A stretch of DNA of 64,000 nucleotides from Chryseobacterium scophthalmum. GTDB taxonomy: Bacteria > Bacteroidota > Bacteroidia > Flavobacteriales > Weeksellaceae. Location: positions 1,612,001 to 1,676,000 of the forward strand of contig NZ_FSRQ01000001.1 in NCBI RefSeq assembly GCF_900143185.1, read 5' to 3'. Shown here one piece after another: positions 17,261-28,490 of the stretch. Position numbers and translations under genes: made by a program. Below the pieces are notes generated by a model. It did no database searches, had not been told where the DNA came from, and was given only the letters and a program-made list of their open reading frames with translations. The stretch's first letter is position 1. Each line of letters begins with the position of its first letter.

Positions 17261-18712
17261 TTACTGATTCCACCACATTTTTGTATTGATATTGTCACCA
17301 CCCATATTTTGAGAAGCCGTTACATAATTTTCATAATTCTGAACTTTTGTAACCGTTGGATAAGGCATTCTCTGAGGCATTTTTGCGTTATTCATCAAGC
17401 CTCCGTTGTTTGGTAATACAGGAAACCCAGTTCTTCTCTGCTCGTACCACTGTTGATGATCTACAAAGAATAATCCCACATATTTCTGAAGCATAATTCT
17501 TTCTAAAGTTCCGTTGTAAGCTACTTTAGGATTGGCAAAATAGTTTGCAGGCATTGTTGCTCCCCATTGTTCAAGAGTTGCTTTCACACCACTTTCGTAG
17601 AACGTTTGTGCACTTCCCGGAATAATTCCTTTTAAAGCCAATTCAGAAAGAATAAACTGAAGTTCCGCATAAGGCATTACTAAAATTTTCAACGGAGCTT
17701 TTGCTAAATTCTGATTTAAATTTGAAGGTTGATAATCGAATGTAGATCCCAATGCGTATCCAGAAGGAACTCCTTTGTAGCCAATATTTGCATTTGCAGG
17801 CGGAAGACTTTTAGCCTGAGTAAAAAACAGACTTAATCTTGGGTCATTATTGTCTACCAAAGTCTGAGTGAAAAATCCTCCTGAAGCTCTATATGCAGTA
17901 AAATCCTGCGGTCTTGCAATTGGCGGCATTAGTGGTGCAACTCCTGAAATATCTAAAGTAGCTCCATCTGCATTACTTTGAAAGATCGGATAAACTGTAG
18001 GATTATTTACAATCTCGTTGATTCTTGCATGTACATTTACTTCGCCATTCTTATTTAAAATTCTTGTTAATAGTCTTAACGAAAGAGAATTACAGAATTT
18101 TTTCCATTTTATGATTCCGGCTGTACTTGCATTTGCCTGAAAGAAAAGATCGCCTTCGCTTAAAGTTTTTGTGGTATCAAAAAGTGTATTTGCTGCTTTC
18201 AGATCATCCAAAAGAAATAAGTAGATGTCTTTCTGCTTATCATATTTTGGTCTCATGATATTTTCTTCAAGCCTTAAAGCTTCCGTCATCGGAACATCGC
18301 CAAATGCATCGGTAAGATTCGCCATAATCCATGCATTCAGAACTTTAGAAATTGCCAAATAATTATTATTGTTTTCTTTTTTTGCAGCTTCATTCAGCTC
18401 TTTTACCTGTTTCAGCCATTTGTAGCTTGTATTCCAATATCCGTTTCCGGTACTTTCGGTTAAATAATAACGACTTACTGTATTTCCTTCATTAGGAAAA
18501 TCCAGAGCAACCTGCATGATATCGAATGTAAAATCATCGGCTCTGTTGTATCCGTAAGATCCCATTTCGTACTGAATCGGAACCAGAAAACTTCCTACAG
18601 AAGGCTGTTTTATTTTGCTTGTATCTGTATTGATCTCTTCAAAGCTTCTTTCGCAAGAATTCATACTAAAAACTGAAAGAGCAATTGCGGTAGATAAAAA
18701 TATTTTTTTCAT
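17261..18712 (-). CDS. SusD/RagB-like nutrient-binding lipoprotein
   Basis: Surface lipoprotein of 483 aa that captures a substrate for the SusC channel. Lipobox FSMNSCERSFEEIN places the lipid Cys at about residue 20. The SusD-like_2 pattern is visible in NYLAISKVLNAWIMANLTDAFGDVPMTEAL, the C-terminal WYEQRRTGFPVL and the motif RMPYP. It follows susC with an 9-bp gap and precedes the phosphoesterase by 19 bp. The ligand is not known; the neighbours point to a phosphate ester. Confidence 0.88.
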   Translation of the reverse strand: MKKIFLSTAIALSVFSMNSCERSFEEINTDTSKIKQPSVGSFLVPIQYEMGSYGYNRADDFTFDIMQVALDFPNEGNTVSRYYLTESTGNGYWNTSYKWLKQVKELNEAAKKENNNNYLAISKVLNAWIMANLTDAFGDVPMTEALRLEENIMRPKYDKQKDIYLFLLDDLKAANTLFDTTKTLSEGDLFFQANASTAGIIKWKKFCNSLSLRLLTRILNKNGEVNVHARINEIVNNPTVYPIFQSNADGATLDISGVAPLMPPIARPQDFTAYRASGGFFTQTLVDNNDPRLSLFFTQAKSLPPANANIGYKGVPSGYALGSTFDYQPSNLNQNLAKAPLKILVMPYAELQFILSELALKGIIPGSAQTFYESGVKATLEQWGATMPANYFANPKVAYNGTLERIMLQKYVGLFFVDHQQWYEQRRTGFPVLPNNGGLMNNAKMPQRMPYPTVTKVQNYENYVTASQNMGGDNINTKMWWNQ

Positions 18713-18721
18713 GGGTTGATC

Positions 18722-21700
18722 TTAGAATTTTAAATTAACTTGAAAACCGACAGTTCTTGCCGTTGGAAGCTGACCAATTTCAGCACCCGGAGTAATTGTA
18801 GAGTCATTAAGAGCAGCAACTTCAGGATCAAACATTGGGAACTTTGTCCACATCCAAAGGTTTTTACCAAAAACTGCTAAAGTAAGTTCAGTAAGTTTTA
18901 AAGGAGCGATTACATCTTTTGAAAATGAATAAGCAATTCTTGCATCTCTCAATTTGATGAAAGAAGTGTCGAAAGTATTGGTTTCAATATTGGCTCTTCT
19001 GTAGTAATCACCGTAATATGCGGCTAAACCAACTGCTTTTGTATTCGGACTGTAAGTTCCATCAGGATTTAAAACAACACCTTGTCCTACAATCGTTCCG
19101 CTAGGATTATCTCTTCCCATCAAAGTATTCTCAAGCTTACCTTGCTCAGACATTTTGTGATGAGTTTGAGAATATGCCATTCCGCCATACTGACCATCAA
19201 ATGAGAAACTGATCTGCCAGTTTTTAATTTTAAAATCATTTTGAAAACCAGCTCTCCATTTCGGGAAAGCATTTCCTACTTTTTCTACTCGATCAGGTCT
19301 TGAAGGAAGTCCTGTAGTTGCATCATAAACTACTTGTCCATCAACGTTTCTTACTAATTTAAATCCATAAAGATCTCCCAAAGAACCGCCAACAACTGCG
19401 TTGTAATATAAAACTCCGGCTACTGTAGAAATTGTGTAATAATTATCACCTGTATATTCTTCAGGAAGTGATATTACTTTATTTCTATTCATAGACCAGT
19501 TTGCAGAAACATTCCAGCTAAAGTTTTTAGATTTTACCGGAATTGCATTTAAACTCATTTCAATACCTCTGTTTCTGATTTCTCCTGCATTAATGATACG
19601 AGTTGTATATCCCGATTCTACAGGTGTAGAAACTCCTAATATTTCATCAACTGTTGTATTTTGATACAATGTGAAATTGTAGCTTAATCTATTTTTTAAA
19701 GCGGAAAGATCCATCCCAGCTTCGATATTGGTGTTTTCCTGAGGTCTTATGTTTGGTGTTACATATGTACTTGGAGTTAACACTGACCCTACAAAGTCAC
19801 TTGGAGTATAATATTTATCGATTTGATAAGGTGAACCTCCAAGACCAACCTGTGCCCAAGAAGCTCTTAATTTCCAGTAATTAAAATTCGAACTTGATAA
19901 TTTAAATATATCTGAAAGAATAAAACTTGAACTTACTGAAGGATAAAAAAATGATCTATTATCTTTATTTAATGTACTGCTCCAGTCATTTCTTGCTGTA
20001 ACATCTAAGAATATTAAATTATCATAATTAGCACTTACTAAACCATACACACTGTTCATTTGCTGATCGTTGGGTTTAGGAACTTTTGTAATAAGTGCTA
20101 TAGCGTTATTAAGACTATAGTCTCCTACAACTTTTAAGCCTTCGGCACGGAAATCGGTCATTACATATTGGTTGTAACGAATACTTCCTCCTGCATTTGC
20201 GCTAACATTAAATTTGCCATAATCTTTTTTGAATGTAAATAATAAATCATTATTAAACTCATTATTCTTAATATACTGCTCTCTGTAGAAACCTTTCAGG
20301 TAATTGGCAGAACTGTAAGGTCTCTTCGTTGTTCTTTCTTCATCAAGCATTTCGATTCCTGACCTTAACATCAAACTGAAATTTTTGTTGAAATCATAAG
20401 TAGCAGAAATATTTCCGGTAATTAATTTCTTTTCTACCCCATTCAACATTTTGTAAGCTATTAAATAAGGATTATCAATAAAAGAACTGAATGGATGAAT
20501 CTGATCTACTTCTTCTTGCCCCGGTTTCCAGATTGGTTTATACCAAGCCAAATCAACATTCGGATTCTGGAAAATCATGAAATAAGAAATCGACTGATTG
20601 TTGTATCCCGTTGCAGGAAGATTATCACTTTTTGTATTGGCGTAGTTGAATTTTGTTGAAATTCTGAATTTATCTGTTACTTTATGATCTAATGAAATTG
20701 CACCATTAAAACGGTTAAAACCTGTATTCGGCATCATCCATTTGTTATCCAAGTAAGTTAACGAGGCTCTAAAATTTGTTTTATCTGTGCTGCTTTCTAC
20801 AGAAACATTATTAGAAGAAGTTACACCTGTCTCCCAAAAACCCTTAATATTATCTTCATATGGTCTCCATAATTGTCTTTCTGCACTTTGCCCTAAAAGA
20901 TTAGGATCATATTGAAAGTAAGACTGTCCGTTGAACTTTGGCCCGAAAGCACTACTCGTTCCACCTGTACTTACACCGTCTGCAGATGCACCGTAAGAAT
21001 AGAAAAATTCTCCTGCTGTGTTTTTAGCTAAAGTTCCCTGTCCATACTGGTACTGATAATCCGGCCATTTTAAAACAGAATCATAGCTTAAAGTAGAATT
21101 AAAAGAAACAGTAAGTTTACCGTTTTTACTTTTCCCTGACTTTGTAGTAATCATCAAGGCTCCATTAGCTGCTCTCGATCCATACAATGCTGCCGCAGAA
21201 GCACCTTTCAAAACCGTTACCGACTCAATATCATCTGGATTAATACTATTAAGACCATCACCTAAATCTACTGGTAAATCCCCGCCCGTTCCTGCACCAT
21301 ACGCTGCAGTTCCGGTACCGGTTGTGGAATTACTCAAAGGAACACCATCTACAACAATCAATGCATAATTTCCACCCAAACCAAATGTTTTTTCTCCTCT
21401 AAGTGTAATTCTCGCAGAACCAAGAGGTCCCGCTCCTGCAGTCTGAATTTTCAAACCGGCAACACGGCCTTCAAGACCTTGAGCCCAGTTGTTGTTCTGA
21501 ATGTTTTCAAAAACCTCAGCATCTACTTTCTCGGCTACATAACCTAAGGATTTATCTTGTCTTTTGATACCCAGAGCGGTTACTACAACTTCATCGATAT
21601 TTTTGATTGTGTCTTTCTTCACCTGCTGCTGAGCTGCCATATTGACGCTCACTAATCCTAACACAGATAAAAGAAGTAATTTTTGAGTCTCTTTACGCAT
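18722..21700 (-). CDS. SusC/RagA-family TonB-dependent outer-membrane transporter
   Basis: Transporter of 992 aa with a signal peptide (LLLLSVLGLVSVNMAAQ). TonB box region VKKDTIKNIDEVVVTALG is followed by the plug (GAGPLGSARITLRG, NSINPDDIESVTVLKGASAAALYGSRAANG, the SusC signature) and a 22-strand-type beta barrel ending in F (VNLKF). Unlike many SusC proteins it has no N-terminal carboxypeptidase-like domain, since the TonB box comes right after the signal peptide. A minus-strand TAATTTTG -7 box lies at 21718-21725, just ahead of the start. First gene of the susCD-phosphoesterase operon. Confidence 0.93.
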   Translation of the reverse strand: MRKETQKLLLLSVLGLVSVNMAAQQQVKKDTIKNIDEVVVTALGIKRQDKSLGYVAEKVDAEVFENIQNNNWAQGLEGRVAGLKIQTAGAGPLGSARITLRGEKTFGLGGNYALIVVDGVPLSNSTTGTGTAAYGAGTGGDLPVDLGDGLNSINPDDIESVTVLKGASAAALYGSRAANGALMITTKSGKSKNGKLTVSFNSTLSYDSVLKWPDYQYQYGQGTLAKNTAGEFFYSYGASADGVSTGGTSSAFGPKFNGQSYFQYDPNLLGQSAERQLWRPYEDNIKGFWETGVTSSNNVSVESSTDKTNFRASLTYLDNKWMMPNTGFNRFNGAISLDHKVTDKFRISTKFNYANTKSDNLPATGYNNQSISYFMIFQNPNVDLAWYKPIWKPGQEEVDQIHPFSSFIDNPYLIAYKMLNGVEKKLITGNISATYDFNKNFSLMLRSGIEMLDEERTTKRPYSSANYLKGFYREQYIKNNEFNNDLLFTFKKDYGKFNVSANAGGSIRYNQYVMTDFRAEGLKVVGDYSLNNAIALITKVPKPNDQQMNSVYGLVSANYDNLIFLDVTARNDWSSTLNKDNRSFFYPSVSSSFILSDIFKLSSSNFNYWKLRASWAQVGLGGSPYQIDKYYTPSDFVGSVLTPSTYVTPNIRPQENTNIEAGMDLSALKNRLSYNFTLYQNTTVDEILGVSTPVESGYTTRIINAGEIRNRGIEMSLNAIPVKSKNFSWNVSANWSMNRNKVISLPEEYTGDNYYTISTVAGVLYYNAVVGGSLGDLYGFKLVRNVDGQVVYDATTGLPSRPDRVEKVGNAFPKWRAGFQNDFKIKNWQISFSFDGQYGGMAYSQTHHKMSEQGKLENTLMGRDNPSGTIVGQGVVLNPDGTYSPNTKAVGLAAYYGDYYRRANIETNTFDTSFIKLRDARIAYSFSKDVIAPLKLTELTLAVFGKNLWMWTKFPMFDPEVAALNDSTITPGAEIGQLPTARTVGFQVNLKF

Positions 21701-22157
21701 ACACTTTTTTGTTTGCGCAAAATTAGAAAGCTATGACGAGCATAGCTTTAATACGGTTTTAACATATTTTAAACAATTTCTAAACGTCATATTAATTTAT
21801 GATTAACGATAATGTATAATCTTCTAGCTCACAGCGCATTAAAAGAATGAATCATTTTTAATACAAAAAGTGAGTTATTTTAGCATAACTTTATTGTCTT
21901 TTCCTGAGTAAATAAAAAAATGTTGATAGGATTTAGTTGACAGTAGGTAGGTTTAAATTCAATAGCTGTATGTTTATATTCAATTTTATGAATTGAAATT
22001 TAAAAATTAGGGTGTCGCTCCTCCGGAGCTTAAGATTGTTGACGCAATTTTACTACAAAGGTTTTGCTCTTACGGAGCAAAAAGTGAACTCATTTAAACA
22101 AAAAAAATCTGCCCCGAAAGAGACAGATTTTATATTTTAGAAGAGGTTTCTAGAACC
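21701..22157. other. Spacer with REP-like palindromes
   Basis: About 450 bp without a gene. It includes GCTCCTCCGGAGC at 22017-22029 and TTTGCTC/GAGCAAA at 22063-22081. The GDPD terminator lies at 22104-22131. Confidence 0.6.
22104..22131 (-). terminator. Terminator of the glycerophosphodiesterase gene
   Basis: AAAATCTG/CAGATTTT stem followed on the minus strand by a T-run (A-run at 22101-22107). Confidence 0.65.
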
Positions 22158-22904
22158 TTATTTATTCTTCAACTGATCCGGAATATTGGTAGTAACAAAT
22201 TTTACTCCTTGTTTTTTCAATTCATTATAAATTTCAATGTCATTTACCGTCCAGGAATTGGTGATTAATCCTAAAGCATTGGCTTCAGAAATCCATGTCG
22301 GGTTTTTCTGAAATACTGAATAGTGATAATCTAATCCGTCTAAACCTTCGTCTTTGATCTGTTGTGGAGAAAGTTCACCTCTCAAATACTGAACTTTAAA
22401 ATCGAGAGCTATTTTTTTGATCTGCTTGCAGATATTTAAGCTAAATGAAATATATTCACATTGAGATTCAAGCTTCATTTCTTTAATCATCTTAACGGTT
22501 TTTTCAACCATTTCGTTTTCTAAAGCTTCAGTTTTTGCTGGTTTTATTTCTACAATAAGCTTTAAAGCCTTGTCTTTTTTACCCGATTTCAAATAATCTT
22601 TTAGAGTCGGATATTTTTCACCGTTTGAAAGTTTCAGTTTTGCCAGTTCTTTGAAATCGGTTTCAGAAATTTCCATTTTACCGTGATGTTCGTCGTGGTT
22701 AATGACCAAAACGCCGTCTTTAGACATCCTTACATCAAACTCAGATCCGTAAATCTTTAATTTTTGAGCATTTTGTAATGCTGTAATAGAATTTTCCGTT
22801 GTTGGAGGCTGCGTCTGAAAATAACCTCTGTGCGCAATAATTTGGGTTTGTGCATTCATAAAAACTGTCGTTAAAACTGCAAACCCTAAGATAAACTTTT
22901 TCAT
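22158..22904 (-). CDS. Exported glycerophosphodiester phosphodiesterase
   Basis: Enzyme of 248 aa that hydrolyses glycerophosphodiesters to an alcohol and glycerol-3-phosphate. It has a signal peptide (MKKFILGFAVLTTVFMNAQ). The GDPD catalytic set is clear: AHRGYFQTQPPTTENSI (His-Arg and Glu), EFDVRMSKDG (Glu and Asp), NHDEHHG (second His). The C-terminal NSWTVND and FVTTNIPD motifs are also typical. It lies 68 bp downstream of an Oar-like receptor gene, linked to the phosphoesterase/SusCD locus, and probably acts in the periplasm. Confidence 0.92.
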   Translation of the reverse strand: MKKFILGFAVLTTVFMNAQTQIIAHRGYFQTQPPTTENSITALQNAQKLKIYGSEFDVRMSKDGVLVINHDEHHGKMEISETDFKELAKLKLSNGEKYPTLKDYLKSGKKDKALKLIVEIKPAKTEALENEMVEKTVKMIKEMKLESQCEYISFSLNICKQIKKIALDFKVQYLRGELSPQQIKDEGLDGLDYHYSVFQKNPTWISEANALGLITNSWTVNDIEIYNELKKQGVKFVTTNIPDQLKNK

Positions 22905-22972
22905 AATATCGATTGATCATTAAAAAATCTAAAAGCCTTTTCAGACTTTTAGATAAAATTAGTACTTATTTT

Positions 22973-25900
22973 TTAGAATGAATATTTTGCTCCGATCTGG
23001 ATCTGATAAGGGTTCCCTGATAAAGGTGCTAAACCGCTGGTATTTTTAGCATATTCAAACTGTTTTGTAACCGGGTCGAATTTGTTTATTCTATACAAAG
23101 ACATATTTCCATAAGATTTGTTTACCCCCCATTCTCTGTTAAGTAAATTGGCCAAGTTGAAAATATCAACAGAAAGTTCAAAAGCTCCAATTTTTTCAAA
23201 CTTAATTTTTTTCGCTACACGTACATCCCAAACTCCGTAGAATCCGTTCTTTCCGCCGTTTCTTTCTGCAATTTGGTTATTGTAATCTGTGATGTAATTT
23301 TTTAAAGCTTTCCCAACTTCAGGATCATCAATCAAAGATTGCGTCAATTGAGGGAAAATGTATGCTAAATCATTAGTATCAACAAAGTCTCCATTAATAT
23401 TCCCTCCCGAAGTTACAGAGAAACGTGTTCCTCCAATTCCTGAATATCTGATTCCTAAAGTAAATCCTGCAATTGTAGGTGAGTTTCCATATAAAACTAC
23501 TTTGTTTCTGAACTGGTTGTCAGAATAAGTCATTCTCAGATTTCTGGGATCACTTTCTACCAATGTTGACAATGTTGCAGAATTCGCTACGTTTCCGTTG
23601 TAAGAAGTATTATCTTTAATATCTGACCAAGTGTAACTTGCGGTAATTTCTCCGTCTTTCCAGTAACGGTAACTTGTATCAACTACAAAAGAGAATTGAT
23701 TCACTTTACCATCACTTACCAATTCAAGAACTCTTCCGAAGTTATTGTTAATTCTACTGTTTTTCCAATCCATTACACCATTTGCGGCTATTGTACCAAC
23801 TGGGACAAAAACACCTCTTCCACCTTCGGCATCTAATGTGAAAAAAGGGTCTTTTCTCATATTTCTGTCATAATAGAAATAATTGTTTCTACCTAAAGCC
23901 ATATAACCCGCAACTCCGGCTCTGAATCTTTCATTGAAGAAATGCGTATACGAGATATTTGCTTTGTAAACAATCGGAATTTTCGCATCTTCCCCTGTAT
24001 AATTAATGGTCGGAAGCTGATATTGAGATAATGTAGGAACGGTATTGTAATCGTTTCTGTAGCTGTTGAAATCCGGAGTAAGACCAATTTGTGAAGGGTT
24101 AACATCAACCGTTGCTAAATGATTACCATCAAACACCAAATTATTGATTACCATATAATTGTTGATGTCTGAAGAGAAAATTCCAGCTCCGAATTTTAAG
24201 AAATCTTTATTTCCTTCATTCACATTCCACTCAAACTGAAATCTTGGCTGAATAACAAATGATTTAATCTGATTATCAGTTCGGATTCCCATTTCGTCAA
24301 ATAATTTCTGATTAAACTGAGCTTTCGGATAACCACCGTAATCAAGCCTTAAACCAGCCATAAAATCTAATCCTTTTGCAACTTTCGTCTGAATCTGACC
24401 GTAAATACCTGCATTCCAAATACTCGACTTCACAGAAGGATCTTCTACCAAAGGAACTTCTCTGTAAAATCTGTTAGAAATAAGATTATTAAAATTAAAT
24501 AGGTTATCGCCACCGTTTACCGTAGGATTTTCTCTGAAATGGAATCTTCCGTTGACCTCGCTTCCGTACACAGATCTTGCTTTTGTGTACATGAAATCTA
24601 CCCCAAAAGTATATTTAATCTTATCGGTATTGTAGTACAAGTTATCTACAATCTGGATCACATTATTTTTGAAGCTTTCCTGCGCAAAACGGTGACCTCC
24701 GATCTGAATATTTGTCGCCTTGTTTCCGTCAATATTAGTGATTATATTTTCTACGATCGCTCTCGGAACAGCATGTCCCAACTGGTCACTTTGATAACTG
24801 TCCTGGAAAGTATATAAATGCTGCACTTTCAATTCGTTCGTTATATTAGGCTTTAAGTTTGATCTTAAAGTTAACAACAAACTGTTATCCATGTTTTTAT
24901 CGGTTCCATAAGACTCAAATGCATTAATCGCTGTATTGTCTCCTAATCCGTTTTTATTGAGATCGTAAGTAAAATTGTTTCTTAATGTCAATAAGTTTTT
25001 ATCATTAATCTGCCAGTCTAAACGTAAAAATGCGGCATCAGAATTCCTTACTTTATCAAAACTTCCAAATTGTGGAGAATTTCCAACACCGTATTTTGCT
25101 CTTGCAATATCAAGGAATTTATTAAGTGTCGCTGTTGTAGTATTTAATCTCAACTCATCTTCACGCGATTTGATATCTGCAATCTGCAAAGGTCTAGAAT
25201 CTAACTGATGATCCCAAGCTGCGAAAAAATGTAGCTTATTTTTAATAATCGGTCCACCCAATGAAAACCCGAACTGAGAAGTAGAAAAATCAACATCTCT
25301 CTTGTTTCCACGAATATCATACGGACTCGAAAGCCAGTTGGTTCTCAAATATTCCCAAGCACTTCCTGAAAATTTATTGGTACCTGATTTTGTAACCGCA
25401 CTCACCGTTCCACCTCCACTTCTACCCAAGGTAACATCGTACTGGTTGGTTGTGATTTTAAATTCTCTTAACGCTTCAATCGATATAGAAAAAGGCGCAC
25501 CGCTTCGGCTGGTTGTAGATCCTGCAGAAGTTGGGTTTTTCGCCGTCATTCCATCAATAGTAAAGTTGGTAGAAGAACCTAACTGACCAGATAAGTTTCC
25601 GTTTTTACCGCTTAAAGGAGACAAATCTGTAAGACTGGTGAAATTTCTTCCGTTTACGGGTAAAATTCCTATATTCTTCGCTGAAATGGCAGTTGCTGCT
25701 CCTAAGTTTCCTATTTTATTTTTAAGATTTCCATTGATCACTACTTCTTCAATCGTTTTTTCACCTTCATCCAAATCAAGATTCACAGTCACCTGATCAC
25801 CAAAATTCACATTGTAGCCTTCCTTTTTCTCCTCATTTACGATTACCGTATAAGGTCCTCCTAAAGGTATTTCTTTAAAAATATACTCCCCTTTAGAATT

Positions 25901-26074
25901 AGTTTCTGTTACTGTACGAAAACCGGTAGACTCATTCACGATGGTAACTTTCACCTTTTCCTGAACCTTCTTACCTGTAATTTTCCCCACAATAGAAGCT
26001 TGTGTTGTTTGTGCATAGGCAATAGTTCCTACTCCCAAAAACAGAAGTCCCAATAAAATCTTTGCTTTTTTCAT
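22973..26074 (-). CDS. Oar-like TonB-dependent receptor with carboxypeptidase-type domain
   Basis: Outer-membrane protein of 1033 aa. After the signal peptide comes a carboxypeptidase regulatory-like domain (residues about 28-105; VGKITGKKVQEKVKVTIVNE and TNSKGEYIFKEIPLGGPYTV). Next is a plug in which LPVNGRNFTSLTDLSPLSG and YDVTLGRSGGGTVSAVTKSG are the Oar/Cir-type signatures, then a large beta barrel ending in GAKYSF. A TACCTTTG -7 box is present on the minus strand at 26094-26101. It precedes the GDPD gene on the same strand, so it may import the products of that enzyme. The ligand is unknown. Confidence 0.9.
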   Translation of the reverse strand: MKKAKILLGLLFLGVGTIAYAQTTQASIVGKITGKKVQEKVKVTIVNESTGFRTVTETNSKGEYIFKEIPLGGPYTVIVNEEKKEGYNVNFGDQVTVNLDLDEGEKTIEEVVINGNLKNKIGNLGAATAISAKNIGILPVNGRNFTSLTDLSPLSGKNGNLSGQLGSSTNFTIDGMTAKNPTSAGSTTSRSGAPFSISIEALREFKITTNQYDVTLGRSGGGTVSAVTKSGTNKFSGSAWEYLRTNWLSSPYDIRGNKRDVDFSTSQFGFSLGGPIIKNKLHFFAAWDHQLDSRPLQIADIKSREDELRLNTTTATLNKFLDIARAKYGVGNSPQFGSFDKVRNSDAAFLRLDWQINDKNLLTLRNNFTYDLNKNGLGDNTAINAFESYGTDKNMDNSLLLTLRSNLKPNITNELKVQHLYTFQDSYQSDQLGHAVPRAIVENIITNIDGNKATNIQIGGHRFAQESFKNNVIQIVDNLYYNTDKIKYTFGVDFMYTKARSVYGSEVNGRFHFRENPTVNGGDNLFNFNNLISNRFYREVPLVEDPSVKSSIWNAGIYGQIQTKVAKGLDFMAGLRLDYGGYPKAQFNQKLFDEMGIRTDNQIKSFVIQPRFQFEWNVNEGNKDFLKFGAGIFSSDINNYMVINNLVFDGNHLATVDVNPSQIGLTPDFNSYRNDYNTVPTLSQYQLPTINYTGEDAKIPIVYKANISYTHFFNERFRAGVAGYMALGRNNYFYYDRNMRKDPFFTLDAEGGRGVFVPVGTIAANGVMDWKNSRINNNFGRVLELVSDGKVNQFSFVVDTSYRYWKDGEITASYTWSDIKDNTSYNGNVANSATLSTLVESDPRNLRMTYSDNQFRNKVVLYGNSPTIAGFTLGIRYSGIGGTRFSVTSGGNINGDFVDTNDLAYIFPQLTQSLIDDPEVGKALKNYITDYNNQIAERNGGKNGFYGVWDVRVAKKIKFEKIGAFELSVDIFNLANLLNREWGVNKSYGNMSLYRINKFDPVTKQFEYAKNTSGLAPLSGNPYQIQIGAKYSF

Positions 26075-26287
26075 ATAATAGATTAATTGGGGACAAAGGT
26101 ATAGTGACTTTGTAAGCCAGCTGTTTAAGGGTGTTTTAACATTTTTTTAATTAAATTGAAATATTATGTTAAATAAGTGTAAACGATAACATTATTCGAT
26201 AGACTATCACTTCGTTAGAATAGATTACAAAGTTTTAATTTTCTCAGAATAATTAATAGTGGTATTTTTTTAAACTATTATTTACAT

Positions 26288-26295
26288 TATTTTTG
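26288..26295 (+). promoter_or_regulatory. Candidate -7 box of ligA
   Basis: TATTTTTG fits TAnnTTTG, 20 bp before the ligA ATG. The -33 box is not obvious. Confidence 0.45.
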
Positions 26296-26299
26296 TTGA

Positions 26300-28318
<2,019 letters not shown>

Positions 28319-28341
28319 TCTAATTCATTTAAAAATTAAAT

Positions 28342-28372
28342 AAAGACTGTTTTTTTAGGCAGTCTTTTTTTT
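28342..28372 (+). terminator. Terminator of ligA
   Basis: AAAGACTG/CAGTCTTT stem with a T-rich tail. The same stem follows the LRR gene at 30973. Confidence 0.8.
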
Positions 28373-28462
28373 CTTAGAAGTTTAAGACTTCTCTCACTTT
28401 CACCAAAGCTTTTTCTTTCAGTAATTATTAACCCAGATTTTCAAAATCCACATAGTTTTTAT

Positions 28463-28470
28463 TATATTTG
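28463..28470 (+). promoter_or_regulatory. Candidate -7 box of the LRR gene
   Basis: TATATTTG, 20 bp upstream of the ATG at 28491, fits TAnnTTTG. The -33 region (TTTT) is only a partial match. Confidence 0.45.
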
Positions 28471-28490
28471 ACATTTAAAAACCAAATTTC

